In this document: positions 45,969-54,088 of the stretch, in pieces
Position numbering within the stretch: position 1 is the first letter of the stretch
Layout: each line of letters begins with the position of its first letter
NCBI RefSeq assembly: GCF_005146945.1
Contig: NZ_SWMS01000002.1
Span: 372,001 to 436,000 of the forward strand
From: Prauserella endophytica
Lineage (GTDB): Bacteria > Actinomycetota > Actinomycetes > Mycobacteriales > Pseudonocardiaceae
DNA: 64,000 nucleotides
Direction: 5' to 3'
The notes under the pieces: model-generated
Told to the model about the DNA's origin: nothing
Seen by the model: the letters and a program-made list of their open reading frames with translations, nothing else
Databases searched by the model: none
Made by a program: the position numbers and the translations under genes

Positions 45969-46852
45969 CGATCACGGTCCTCGACACCTACCCGGCCATG
46001 CGCGACATCCTGCGGGCGCCCGTACCTGAGCGGCCCGCGCTGCTGCGGGCCATGCTGGAGCCGGCCGCGGGCATGTACCGGTACTTCCCCGGCGAGGTGG
46101 ACCTCGTCGCGATGCACGGTGCGGGGTCGGGATTCCCGCTCGACCGTGACGAGGCCCGGTGCCGGGAAGCCCTCGACGCGCTGCACGAGGCCGACGCGTG
46201 GGCCCGGATCGAGCGTGCCCTCGGTGACGCCCTCACAGTGCAGCTCGCCGCGACCCCCGGGATCACGGTGCCGGACCTCACCGTGCTCATCGTGCTCGGC
46301 GACCCCGGCGACGCCCACTTCATGGGTCCCGCCCTCGGCATGACGGCCAACGGCAGCGTGTCCGGCTACCTGTTCCTGAACTTCTGGCCGTACCCGGAGA
46401 ACCTGGCGCGGCTGGAGGCGACGGCCGTGCACGAGCTGAACCACAACCTGCGCTACAGCCCCGGCGGCGTCAGGTGGGACCCGGCGACGGTCACGGTGGG
46501 GGAGCAGGTGGTGTCGGAGGGGCTCGCGGACGCGTTCGCGCGGCAGCTGTACGGCGACGAGCTCGGCTATGCCCGCATCGGGGTGCCGCACCTGCGCGAC
46601 GACGCGGTGTTCGCGAAGGTCGTCTCCGGCCTCGGCGTGACCGGCATGGAGAACTTCGCCGCCTGGGTGCACGGCGACGCCACGGCCGCCCGCTACGGCG
46701 GGACGCCGGTCGGGCTGCCGAACGGGGCAGGCTACGCCGTTGGCAACCGGCTCGTCGACGCCTACCTCGCCGCGACCGGCCGCACCGCGGCGCAGGCCCT
46801 GCTGGTGAGCAGCCAGGAGGTGATCGACACCGCGCTCGACCGGATCCGGTGA
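45965..46852 (+). CDS. DUF2268-type putative zinc metalloprotease
   Basis: 295 aa with HELNH (156-160, the HExxH zinc motif) and a downstream EGLADAFARQLYG that would supply the third ligand. Matches the DUF2268 group, proposed zinc proteases of unknown target. Soluble, no signal peptide. Start overlaps the UvrA-like stop (ATGA), so the two are made together, which suggests a shared response, perhaps to DNA-binding drugs. Ends just before a large palindrome at 46861-46915. Confidence 0.82.
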
Positions 46853-46860
46853 GTGACCAC

Positions 46861-46915
46861 CCGCAGTGAAGGCCACCTTCACTGCGTTCAACGCAGGCAT
46901 GGTGGCCTTCACTGC
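46861..46915. repeat. Dispersed palindrome between convergent genes (copy 2 of 2)
   Basis: Arms 46863-46888 and 46890-46915 are inverted with three mismatches and share the core GTGAAGGCCACC / GGTGGCCTTCAC with the copy at 4941-4997. It lies between the DUF2268 gene (+) and the TRAP large permease (-), again convergent. The central mismatches show partial divergence. Probably a bidirectional terminator that is also a mobile or repeated sequence element in this genome. Confidence 0.85.
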
Positions 46916-46943
46916 ATTAGGGCCGTACCGCGGGAGGGGCCGC

Positions 46944-48236
46944 TCACTCGGCGGTCATCGTGTCGGGGATCCAGAGCACGATCTCGGGGAACGCGATGAA
47001 CAGTGCCGCGACGGCGACCACCGCCAGCACGAACGGCAGCGCACCCCAGAAGACCTCCGCAGCCGGACGCCCCGCCGTGCGTGCCACCACGAACACGTTG
47101 AGGCCAAGCGGAGGGCTGACGAGACCGATCTCGGCGAGCAGGACGATGAGCACGCCGAACCAGATCGGGTCGTAGCCGAGCTCCGTGACGAGCGGCAGCA
47201 CCACCGGCACGGTGAGGGCGAGGATCGCGATCTGGTCGAGGAAGAACCCGAGCAGCACGTAGCAGAGCGCCAGGAAGACGATGATCACGATGGGCGCGAC
47301 ATCGAGCGAGGCCACCCAGTCCACGACGGTGGGCGTGACCCTGGTCGAGGTGATGAAGTAGCCGAGGATGTGGGCGCCCAGGATGATCATCAGGATCATT
47401 ACGCTGGAGCTGATGGTCTCGGTGATCGCGTGCTTGCTGGCCGCCCAGGTCGCCCGCTTGCGCGCGACGAGCAGCGCGAACCCGCCGACCGCGCCGAGTG
47501 CGGCCGCCTCGGTCGGTGTGGCGACTCCGAAGTAGACGGTTCCGGTGACAAGGGCGAACAGCGCCAGCACCGGACCGGCCGAGGTCAGGCTGCGGAGCTT
47601 GTCCCTCCAGGCGTGCCGCTGGCCGGGAGGAGCCGCTGACGGGTTCACCTTGATGAGGACCATCAGGGTGGCGATGAGTGCGAGGGTGACCAGCGCACCG
47701 GGAAGGAAGCCCGCGACGAGCACCTTGCCCACGCTCTGCTCGGCGAGGATGGCGTAGAAGACCAGGATGATGCTGGGCGGCACCATGGCGGCGAGCGTGC
47801 CGACGACGGCGACGAGCCCGGTGGAGATCCGGGTGCTGTATCCGGCGTCGATCATCTTGGTGGTCGAGGTGTGCGCGAGTGTCGCCGCGGCCGCGGTGCT
47901 GGAACCGGAGACGGCCGCGAACATCGCGCCCGCGCCGGTGGCGGCGATGCCGGCGCCGCCGCGGATCCGGCCCACCCACACCTGCGTGGCGCGGAACAGG
48001 TCATCCATGACGCCGCTCGCCACGACGAACTGTGCCATGAGGATGAACAGCGGGATCGGCGACAGCGAGTACGACGACACGGCGGCCGCGGGGGCCGACT
48101 GGAGCACGCCGACCACAACGGACAGTCCACCATCGAGGTACAGGCCGAACGTCCCGGCGATGGCGATGGCGAAGCCGACCGGCACCCTGATGAGCAACAG
48201 CAGCAGCATCACGACGAGCACGACGAGGACGGACAT
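46944..48236 (-). CDS. dctM: TRAP transporter large permease (DctM)
   Basis: 430 aa with about 12 hydrophobic segments. Motifs such as RVPVGFAIAIAGTFGLY, FAAVSGSSTAAAATLA and GLVSPPLGLNVFVV are typical of DctM. Start ATG 48236 overlaps the DctQ stop by one base. It is the ion-coupled import channel for the substrate captured by DctP, running on the Na+ or H+ gradient. The operon (P, Q, M) is likely controlled by the IclR regulator upstream. Confidence 0.92.
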   Translation of the reverse strand: MSVLVVLVVMLLLLLIRVPVGFAIAIAGTFGLYLDGGLSVVVGVLQSAPAAAVSSYSLSPIPLFILMAQFVVASGVMDDLFRATQVWVGRIRGGAGIAATGAGAMFAAVSGSSTAAAATLAHTSTTKMIDAGYSTRISTGLVAVVGTLAAMVPPSIILVFYAILAEQSVGKVLVAGFLPGALVTLALIATLMVLIKVNPSAAPPGQRHAWRDKLRSLTSAGPVLALFALVTGTVYFGVATPTEAAALGAVGGFALLVARKRATWAASKHAITETISSSVMILMIILGAHILGYFITSTRVTPTVVDWVASLDVAPIVIIVFLALCYVLLGFFLDQIAILALTVPVVLPLVTELGYDPIWFGVLIVLLAEIGLVSPPLGLNVFVVARTAGRPAAEVFWGALPFVLAVVAVAALFIAFPEIVLWIPDTMTAE

Positions 48237-48814
48237 CAGGCGTCGTCCCCCTTCTCGTCGTCCCGCCGGACGTCCCGGCGCGCGGCCAGGTCGCAGACCA
48301 GGCGCACGGTCAGCAGCGCCGCGCCGACGGGCACCAGCACGTGCCACGTCCACGTGGGGATGCTGAGCTCGGCGCCGCCGGGCGGCGGGATGTCGCGGGA
48401 GCTCCAGGCGTCGTGCGTCGTCAGCAGGCCCGCCCAGAGCAGCAGCGCGGACAGGCCGAGCATGAGCACCCGGGCGATCACCGTCATCGCCGCGCGCACC
48501 GGGGCGGGGCAGCGCTGGTAGACGACGTCGATGGTGACGTGGGCGCCGGTGCGCACCGTGTACGCCAGCGCGAGGAAGAAGTAGCCGGGCAGCAGGTAGT
48601 CCTGGATGAAGCCGAAGTTCCAGCCGATCGGAGAGGCGATGAAGTACCGCATCGCGATCTCCACCACCATCAGCAGGGTCATGGTGACCAGCGCGCCGGC
48701 CGCCACGGCGAACGCGGCGCGCTCGACCGCCGAGGCCGCTCGAAGCACGCGGGAGCCGGCCCGCGCGGTGGCCGTCTCCGGCCGGGTGCGCCGGGGCGCG
48801 TCAGTCGTCGTCAT
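48236..48814 (-). CDS. dctQ: TRAP transporter small permease (DctQ)
   Basis: 192 aa with four membrane helices; HVTIDVVYQRCPAPVRA and DYLLPGYFFLALAYTVRTGA regions fit DctQ (each a shortened quote). Start ATG 48814 lies inside the DctP 3' end, overlapping by 14 nt. Functions with DctM as the membrane part of the TRAP importer. Confidence 0.88.
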   Translation of the reverse strand: MTTTDAPRRTRPETATARAGSRVLRAASAVERAAFAVAAGALVTMTLLMVVEIAMRYFIASPIGWNFGFIQDYLLPGYFFLALAYTVRTGAHVTIDVVYQRCPAPVRAAMTVIARVLMLGLSALLLWAGLLTTHDAWSSRDIPPPGGAELSIPTWTWHVLVPVGAALLTVRLVCDLAARRDVRRDDEKGDDA

Positions 48815-49880
48815 GGTTCTCCCGTTCCACGCGCCGGAGCTCGTCCTTGAGGTCTCGCAGTGCGGCGGCGCCGGGCCTGCCGATGTCCGCCATGTTGGCG
48901 GTCCACTGCTCGTGGATGGGTGCGGTCGCGCGGTTCCAGGCCTCGCGTTGCGCCTCGTCGATCCGCTGTATCCGCACGCCGGCGTCGCGCAACGTCTGCC
49001 TGCCCTCGGCGTTGCCCTCCTGCAGGGCGGCGCACAGGCTGCGGGTGGCCTCCTGGCCGGCCCGGCGGAGCGCGTCGCGCAGGTCCTCGGGCAGCACCTC
49101 CCACGCCGCCTCGTTGATGCTGTAGGTCATGGTGAAGCTGCCGAGCCGGGCGCCCAGCGTCGCGTAGCGGGTGACCTCCTCGAGGTGGTACGGAGCCGCG
49201 CTCACCGGACCGAGCACGGTTCCGTCGACGGTGCCGCGGGAGATCGCCTCGTACATCTCGGTGGCGGGCATGCCGACCGGCGCGGCGCCGAAGCCCTCGA
49301 CGGCGCGGTCGATCGTCCCGCCGGAGGAGCGCAGCTGCAGCCCGCGCAGGTCCTGGGGGGTGTGGACGGGCCGGGAGCCGGTGAGCACCTCGTAGTCGGG
49401 GATCATGCCGACCACGAGCGGTCGCAGGTTCTTGGGCTGGAAGTCCTCCTGCCAGAGGACACCGCCCTCGGACATCAGCCGGGCCACCGCGACCGAGCCG
49501 GTGCACGAGTCCTCGACCAGGCCGGGCAGGTCGGCCACCCCGGACAGTGGCAGCTCGGCGGGAACGTAGGCGGGGGCGACCGAGCCGAGGTCGACGACTC
49601 CCGAGCGGATCAGCGACGGCAGGTCCGCGGCGTGGCCCATCTGCTCGGCGGGGAAGTAGTCGAACCGGAGGCGGCCACCGGAGAGCTCCCGCGCCCTTTC
49701 CATGAGCACGCCCGCCCCTGCTTCGGCGAACGGATGGCCCACCGGGTAGGAGTCGGCGACCTTCAGTGTGTAGACGCCGTCTGACTCGAGGCTGGGCGCC
49801 GGGGGAGCGCACGCGCTGCCCAGCAGCAGCACGAGCGGCACCGCCAGCAGGGCGCCGACCCGCCGAGGTGACTGCCTCAT
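48801..49880 (-). CDS. dctP: TRAP substrate-binding lipoprotein (DctP)
   Basis: 359 aa with a lipoprotein signal (LLLGSAC) and the DctP fold (TLKVADSYPVGHPFAE, LRFDYFPAEQMG, VVDLGSVAPAYVPAE). The start ATG 49880 is nearest to the site TTCGTATTTAGGAA on its own strand at 49904-49891. It captures a small organic acid for DctQM. With an acyl-CoA dehydrogenase and CoA transferase in the same regulon, the ligand may be a carboxylic acid such as a branched or aromatic acid. Confidence 0.88.
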   Translation of the reverse strand: MRQSPRRVGALLAVPLVLLLGSACAPPAPSLESDGVYTLKVADSYPVGHPFAEAGAGVLMERARELSGGRLRFDYFPAEQMGHAADLPSLIRSGVVDLGSVAPAYVPAELPLSGVADLPGLVEDSCTGSVAVARLMSEGGVLWQEDFQPKNLRPLVVGMIPDYEVLTGSRPVHTPQDLRGLQLRSSGGTIDRAVEGFGAAPVGMPATEMYEAISRGTVDGTVLGPVSAAPYHLEEVTRYATLGARLGSFTMTYSINEAAWEVLPEDLRDALRRAGQEATRSLCAALQEGNAEGRQTLRDAGVRIQRIDEAQREAWNRATAPIHEQWTANMADIGRPGAAALRDLKDELRRVERENHDDD

Positions 49881-49890
49881 CGCATCACCG

Positions 49891-49904
49891 TTCCTAAATA
49901 CGAA
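49891..49904 (-). promoter_or_regulatory. IclR-type operator at the dctPQM promoter
   Basis: TTCGTATTTAGGAA on the minus strand, 12 of 14 bases matching the perfect palindrome TTCGTATCTACGAA at 50732-50745. It lies just upstream of the dctP start. Confidence 0.6.
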
Positions 49905-49989
49905 TGGCTGTTCCGATATGCCACCGTAAGGAGTGGTCTGCCCCACTGTCAACGGTGGGGCTGCGGGTGCGGGAAGGCTGAGCCGGCGG

Positions 49990-50715
49990 TCAGGCCAGCC
50001 GGGCGGCCACGGCCTGGGTCGCGCCCACCAGCGCGTCCGCGATCTCCGGCAGGCGTTCCGAAATGCGGGTGGTGGGTCCGGCGACGGCCATGGCGGCGAC
50101 CGCGCGGCCGTGGACGACGATGGGCCTCGCGGTGGCGCTGACGTCCGGCAGCGTCTCCCCGCGGTTGGTCGCCACACCCTCGGCGCGGACCCGTTCGAGT
50201 TCCTGTCTCGCCTGCTCGAACCGCTCGGGGTCGTCGATGATCGAGTGCAGGTAGGCGTCCCGCTTGCGGGGTGACCACGACGCCAGAAGCACCTTGCCCG
50301 CGCTCGGCGGGTACAGCGGGCGGCGAACCCGCAACGGGGCCGAGTAGCGGATCAGCTGCCGCGACTCGGCGGCGGCGACGTAGACCACCGAGTCGCCCAC
50401 GCTGGTGCCGAGCATGGCGGTCTCGCCGAACGCGTCCCGCAGCTCCTCGAGGCTCGGCCGCGCGGCGTCGGCGAGGTTGGGGCGTTCCGCGGTGAGCAGG
50501 TTGCCCAGTGCGGGACCCAGGTGGTAGCCGCCGGCGTCCTCGACGAGGTAGCCGGTCGACACGAGGCCCTTCACCAGTCCGAACACGGAGGACTTCGGGG
50601 CGTCGAGCGCGGAGGCGAGGGTGCCGAGGCGGACGCCGGGCTGGTCGGCCGCCAGTTCGAGGATGGCGGTCACCCGGCTGACCGTGCGGTGGGATTTGGC
50701 GACTGATTCGGTCAT
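49990..50715 (-). CDS. IclR-family transcriptional regulator
   Basis: 241 aa. Winged helix (VRLGTLASALDAPKSSVFGL) and an IclR effector domain (VYVAAAESRQLIRYS, YPPSAGKVLLASW). The ATG 50715 after AGGAGTGGAC is preferred over an upstream GTG with no spacing. It lies between the TRAP operon (same strand) and the divergent acyl-CoA dehydrogenase operon. A perfect palindrome 14 nt upstream and related sites near the neighbours suggest autoregulation and control of both. Confidence 0.9.
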   Translation of the reverse strand: MTESVAKSHRTVSRVTAILELAADQPGVRLGTLASALDAPKSSVFGLVKGLVSTGYLVEDAGGYHLGPALGNLLTAERPNLADAARPSLEELRDAFGETAMLGTSVGDSVVYVAAAESRQLIRYSAPLRVRRPLYPPSAGKVLLASWSPRKRDAYLHSIIDDPERFEQARQELERVRAEGVATNRGETLPDVSATARPIVVHGRAVAAMAVAGPTTRISERLPEIADALVGATQAVAARLA

Positions 50716-50729
50716 GTCCACTCCTGGTC

Positions 50730-50747
50730 CGTTCGTATCTACGAACG
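50730..50747. promoter_or_regulatory. Perfect IclR operator palindrome
   Basis: CGTTCGTATCTACGAACG is an 18-bp palindrome apart from the central TC. It sits upstream of the IclR gene and within the divergent region to the acyl-CoA dehydrogenase gene. Related sites occur at 49891-49904 and 50797-50834. Confidence 0.75.
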
Positions 50748-50796
50748 ATAGTCAACCGGCTCCAGCGGTTGACAGCGCCCAGCGGGACTGCCTATG

Positions 50797-50834
50797 TTCG
50801 GAAATAAGAATTCAAGGTCGTATATAGAAACGAC
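50797..50834. promoter_or_regulatory. Two further IclR-like sites upstream of the acyl-CoA dehydrogenase
   Basis: TTCGGAAATAAGAA (50797-50810) and GTCGTATATAGAAACGAC (50817-50834) share the TTCGTA/TACGAA-like pattern with the palindrome at 50730-50747. They are 20 bp apart, nearly two helical turns, as expected for IclR tetramers. Matches are partial. Confidence 0.5.
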
Positions 50835-50852
50835 GTGTGTGAAAGGCTCCTC

Positions 50853-52019
50853 GTGCATTTCGAGCTGACCGACGACCAGCGGCGGCTGCGGCAGGCCGCT
50901 CGCGACCTCGCCGCCGCGTTCCCCGACGAATACTGGGCCGGGCGGGACGAACGAGGGGAGTTCCCCTGGGACTTCTACCGGGCGTTCGCGGACGGCGGCT
51001 GGCTGGGCATCGCCATCCCCGAGGAGTACGGCGGCGGCGGGCTGGGCCTGCTCGAGGCGTCGCTGCTGCTGGAGGAGGTCGCCGCGTCCGGAGCGGGCAT
51101 GAACGGGTGCAGCACGATGCACCTGACGATCTTCGGCCTCAACACCATTGTCAAGCACGGCAGCGCGCAGCTGCGCGAGGAGGTCCTGCCGAATGCGGCG
51201 GACGGCAGCCTCCACGTGTGCTTCGGCGTCACCGAACCCGACGCGGGCACCGACACCACGCGCATCAGCACCTTCGCCCGCCGGGACGGCGGTGACTACG
51301 TCATCAGCGGCCGCAAGGTCTGGATCACGAAGGCCGGTCAGTCCCAGAAGATGGTGCTGATCACCAGGACGACCCCGCGCGCGGAGGTCGCCAAGCCCAC
51401 CGACGGGATGTCGCTGTTCCTCGTCGATCTCGACTCCGACGCCGTACAGCTGCGGCCGATCCCCAAGCTCGGCCGCAACGCGGTGCCCTCCTACGAGGTC
51501 CTGCTCGACGAGCTGAGGGTCCCGGCGTCCGCCTTGGTCGGCGAGGAGGGCAAGGGTTTCACGTACCTGCTCGACGGCCTGAACCCGGAACGGATCCTGC
51601 TGGCGCACGAGGCGCTCGGCATCGGCAGGGCCGCGCTGCGCCGCGCGGTGCGGTACGCGAACGAGCGCGTGGTCTTCGACCGCCCGATCGGCCGGAACCA
51701 GGGTGTGGCGTTCCCGCTCGCCGAGGCGGTGACCCGGCTGGACGCGGCCGAGCTCATGGCCCGCAACGCCGCGTGGCGCTACGACAACGGCCTCTCGTGC
51801 GGGCGGGAGGCGAACATGGCGAAGTTCCTGTGCGCCGAAGCGGGGTTCGCCGCGGCGGACCAGGCGATGCAGACGCACGGCGGCATGGGCTACGCGAAGG
51901 AGTACCACGTCGAACGCTACTTCCGGGAGTCCCGGATCCTCCGGCTGGCGCCCGTCAGCCAGGAGATGGTGCTGAACTACGTGTCCCAGCACGTGCTCGG
52001 CCTGCCGAAGTCGTACTGA
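50853..52019 (+). CDS. Acyl-CoA dehydrogenase
   Basis: 388 aa FAD-dependent dehydrogenase introducing a double bond in an acyl-CoA. N-terminal (HFELTDDQRRLRQ), middle (CFGVTEPDAGTDT, YVISGRKVWITKAG) and C-terminal (MQTHGGMGYAKEYHVERYFRES) motifs are complete. The conserved catalytic glutamate region of the family lies near the C-terminus but I cannot place it with certainty. GTG 50853 is chosen (start matching relatives); GTG 50835 is the other option. Twelve bases separate it from the CaiB gene, so both form one operon. Confidence 0.9.
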   Translation: MHFELTDDQRRLRQAARDLAAAFPDEYWAGRDERGEFPWDFYRAFADGGWLGIAIPEEYGGGGLGLLEASLLLEEVAASGAGMNGCSTMHLTIFGLNTIVKHGSAQLREEVLPNAADGSLHVCFGVTEPDAGTDTTRISTFARRDGGDYVISGRKVWITKAGQSQKMVLITRTTPRAEVAKPTDGMSLFLVDLDSDAVQLRPIPKLGRNAVPSYEVLLDELRVPASALVGEEGKGFTYLLDGLNPERILLAHEALGIGRAALRRAVRYANERVVFDRPIGRNQGVAFPLAEAVTRLDAAELMARNAAWRYDNGLSCGREANMAKFLCAEAGFAAADQAMQTHGGMGYAKEYHVERYFRESRILRLAPVSQEMVLNYVSQHVLGLPKSY

Positions 52020-52030
52020 GGGAGCGAACG

Positions 52031-53230
52031 TTGCCGACCGTCGAAGGGGCCCTGGCCGGGATCAGGGTCGTCGATCTGTCCCGGGTGCTCGCCGGGCCGT
52101 TGTGCACGCAGATGCTGGCCGACCACGGGGCCGACGTGGTCAAGGTCGAACCGCCTGCCGGGGATGAGACGCGTGGCTGGGGCCCGCCGTTCGTGCGCCA
52201 GGGAACCAGCGCGTACTTCACCGGGCTCAACCGGAACAAGCGCAACATCGTGCTGGATCTCAACTCGGCCGAGGGGCAGGCCGTCCTCGGTCGTCTGCTC
52301 GAGGAGGCCGACGTGCTCGTCGAGAACTTCAAGGCGGGCACCCTCGCCAGGTGGGGCTTCGACGACGACCATCTCCGGCGCGCCTACCCGAGGCTCGTGC
52401 ACAGCCGCGTCACGGGGTACGGGGTCGACGGGCCGAGGGGATCGGCGCCGGGGTACGACGCCATCCTCCAGGCCTACGCGGGGTTGATGAGCGTCAACGG
52501 CGCCGCCGACGGCCCCCCGACGCGCGTCGGCGTGCCCATTGTGGACATGGTCACGGGGATCCTGTCGTTCTCGGGGATCCTGCTGGCGCTGCACGAGCGG
52601 CAGCGGTCGGGACGCGGCCAGCTGATCGACAGCACGCTGCTGGACACGGCGGTGACCCTGCTCCACCCGCATTCGGCCACCTGGTTCGCCAGTGGGCAGG
52701 TTCCCGCGCGCACGGGTTCCGCGCACCCGACCATCGCGCCGTACGACACCTTCGCCACGCGCAACGGGCCGATCTTCCTCGGCGTCGGCAACGACCGCCA
52801 GTTCCGGAGCCTCGTCGAGGTACTCGGCCGTCCCGCGCTCGCCGACGACCCGCGCTTCGCGGCCAACGCCGACCGCGTCATCAACCGTGCCGAGCTGAGC
52901 GCGATCGTCGGCGCGCTGCTGGCGGAGCACGACCGTGAGGAGCTCGGCGCGCGCCTGCTGGAACGCGGCGTGCCGTCCTCGCCCGTGCACGATGTCGGCG
53001 AGGCGCTGACCGACCCGCAGGTGCTGCACCGCGAGATGGTCGTGGAGCTCGACGGCTACCGGGGGATCGGCATTCCCGTCAAGCTCACGCGGACGCCGGG
53101 CAGCGTCCGGACCGCGCCGAGAGACCGTGGCGCCGACACGCTGGAGGTGCTGCGCGACCTCGGTTTCGGGGACGACCACATCGCCCGCGCCGAGGGCAGG
53201 GCACCCGCCGAACCCGGGCCGGGGACCTGA
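52031..53230 (+). CDS. CaiB/BaiF-type family III CoA transferase
   Basis: 399 aa. It transfers CoA from one acid to another. Asp143 in APGYDAILQAYAG matches the catalytic Asp of the family; GIRVVDLSRVLAGPLCTQMLADHGADVVKVE is the N-terminal signature (quoted in parts: VVDLSRVLAGP and ADVVKVE). TTG start at 52031 is preceded by GAGGGAGCGAACG. Following the acyl-CoA dehydrogenase, it could make the CoA thioester of the imported acid that the dehydrogenase then oxidises. Confidence 0.9.
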   Translation: MPTVEGALAGIRVVDLSRVLAGPLCTQMLADHGADVVKVEPPAGDETRGWGPPFVRQGTSAYFTGLNRNKRNIVLDLNSAEGQAVLGRLLEEADVLVENFKAGTLARWGFDDDHLRRAYPRLVHSRVTGYGVDGPRGSAPGYDAILQAYAGLMSVNGAADGPPTRVGVPIVDMVTGILSFSGILLALHERQRSGRGQLIDSTLLDTAVTLLHPHSATWFASGQVPARTGSAHPTIAPYDTFATRNGPIFLGVGNDRQFRSLVEVLGRPALADDPRFAANADRVINRAELSAIVGALLAEHDREELGARLLERGVPSSPVHDVGEALTDPQVLHREMVVELDGYRGIGIPVKLTRTPGSVRTAPRDRGADTLEVLRDLGFGDDHIARAEGRAPAEPGPGT

Positions 53231-53243
53231 CGACCGGCCGCGC

Positions 53244-54008
53244 TCAGCGCGGAGGGTACTGCTGTGGCGGCGGGGGAGGAGGGTACCGCAGGTACGGCGG
53301 CGGAGGGTACTGCGCATATGGCGGGGGTGGTGGTCCCTGCGGAGTGCTCGCGGCCGCGGCCTTCAGCTTGGCGGCCCCGTAGAGCAGGTAGCCCGCCGCG
53401 ACGACGGCGAACAGGAAGCCGAGGATGGTCAGGGCGAAGTCGCCGTCGTCCGGATCGAGGAAACCGCCGTACAGCCCGACGTCGGCCACGACGAAGTACA
53501 CCAGGTACGCCAGCGGAAAGGCCACCCACGTCAGCGGGTGCCACCACCGGGTCGCCGCCTGGTTGCGCCCGACGAACAGCCAGTCGGCGAGCACGGCCAG
53601 CGGCGTCAGCAGGTGCTCGAACAGCGACCACGTCTCGCCGAGGTCGCCTCCCATGAGTGTCAGGAACGTGACCCCGACGAGGAGCAGCAGGACCGCGAGC
53701 GCACCACGCAGCCACGGCGAGCGCGGCTCGTGCGCGCGCCCGCCGGTGAACAGCGGGTACGCCAGCAGCCCGAGGTAGACCACCCCGGTGAGCAGGCTGG
53801 CCTGCTGGGACAGGCCCGGCATGGCCCCGTCGAGGCCCACATCGGACACCACGGCGCCGAAGCCGGTGAACGCGAAGACCACGATCAGCAGGCGCCACGC
53901 GCTCACCCCGGCGAGCACGGCGGGCGCGACCCTCGGCGCCTGCGGCTGCCACTGCTGTGGGTACGGATACCGCTGTGGTTGTGGCTGCCGGCCCCGCTGG
54001 TAGGTCAC
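53244..54008 (-). CDS. Pr6Pr-like membrane protein with proline-rich ends
   Basis: 254 aa with about six to seven membrane helices between a proline/glutamine-rich start and a proline-tyrosine-rich tail (PPPPPYAQYPPPPY). The pattern (FTGFGAVV, then WWHPLTWVAFPLAYLVYF) matches the Pr6Pr family of unknown function. GTG start at 54008. No operon partners. The tails are cytoplasmic or extracellular; topology cannot be fixed here. Confidence 0.78.
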   Translation of the reverse strand: MTYQRGRQPQPQRYPYPQQWQPQAPRVAPAVLAGVSAWRLLIVVFAFTGFGAVVSDVGLDGAMPGLSQQASLLTGVVYLGLLAYPLFTGGRAHEPRSPWLRGALAVLLLLVGVTFLTLMGGDLGETWSLFEHLLTPLAVLADWLFVGRNQAATRWWHPLTWVAFPLAYLVYFVVADVGLYGGFLDPDDGDFALTILGFLFAVVAAGYLLYGAAKLKAAAASTPQGPPPPPYAQYPPPPYLRYPPPPPPQQYPPR

Positions 54009-54088
54009 GTGTCCCCCCTCGTCGTCGCGAGTGGACGCTACCGAAGATCATCCGGCGATGTCAGGAGGACCGGGCATTCGGTGCTCCG

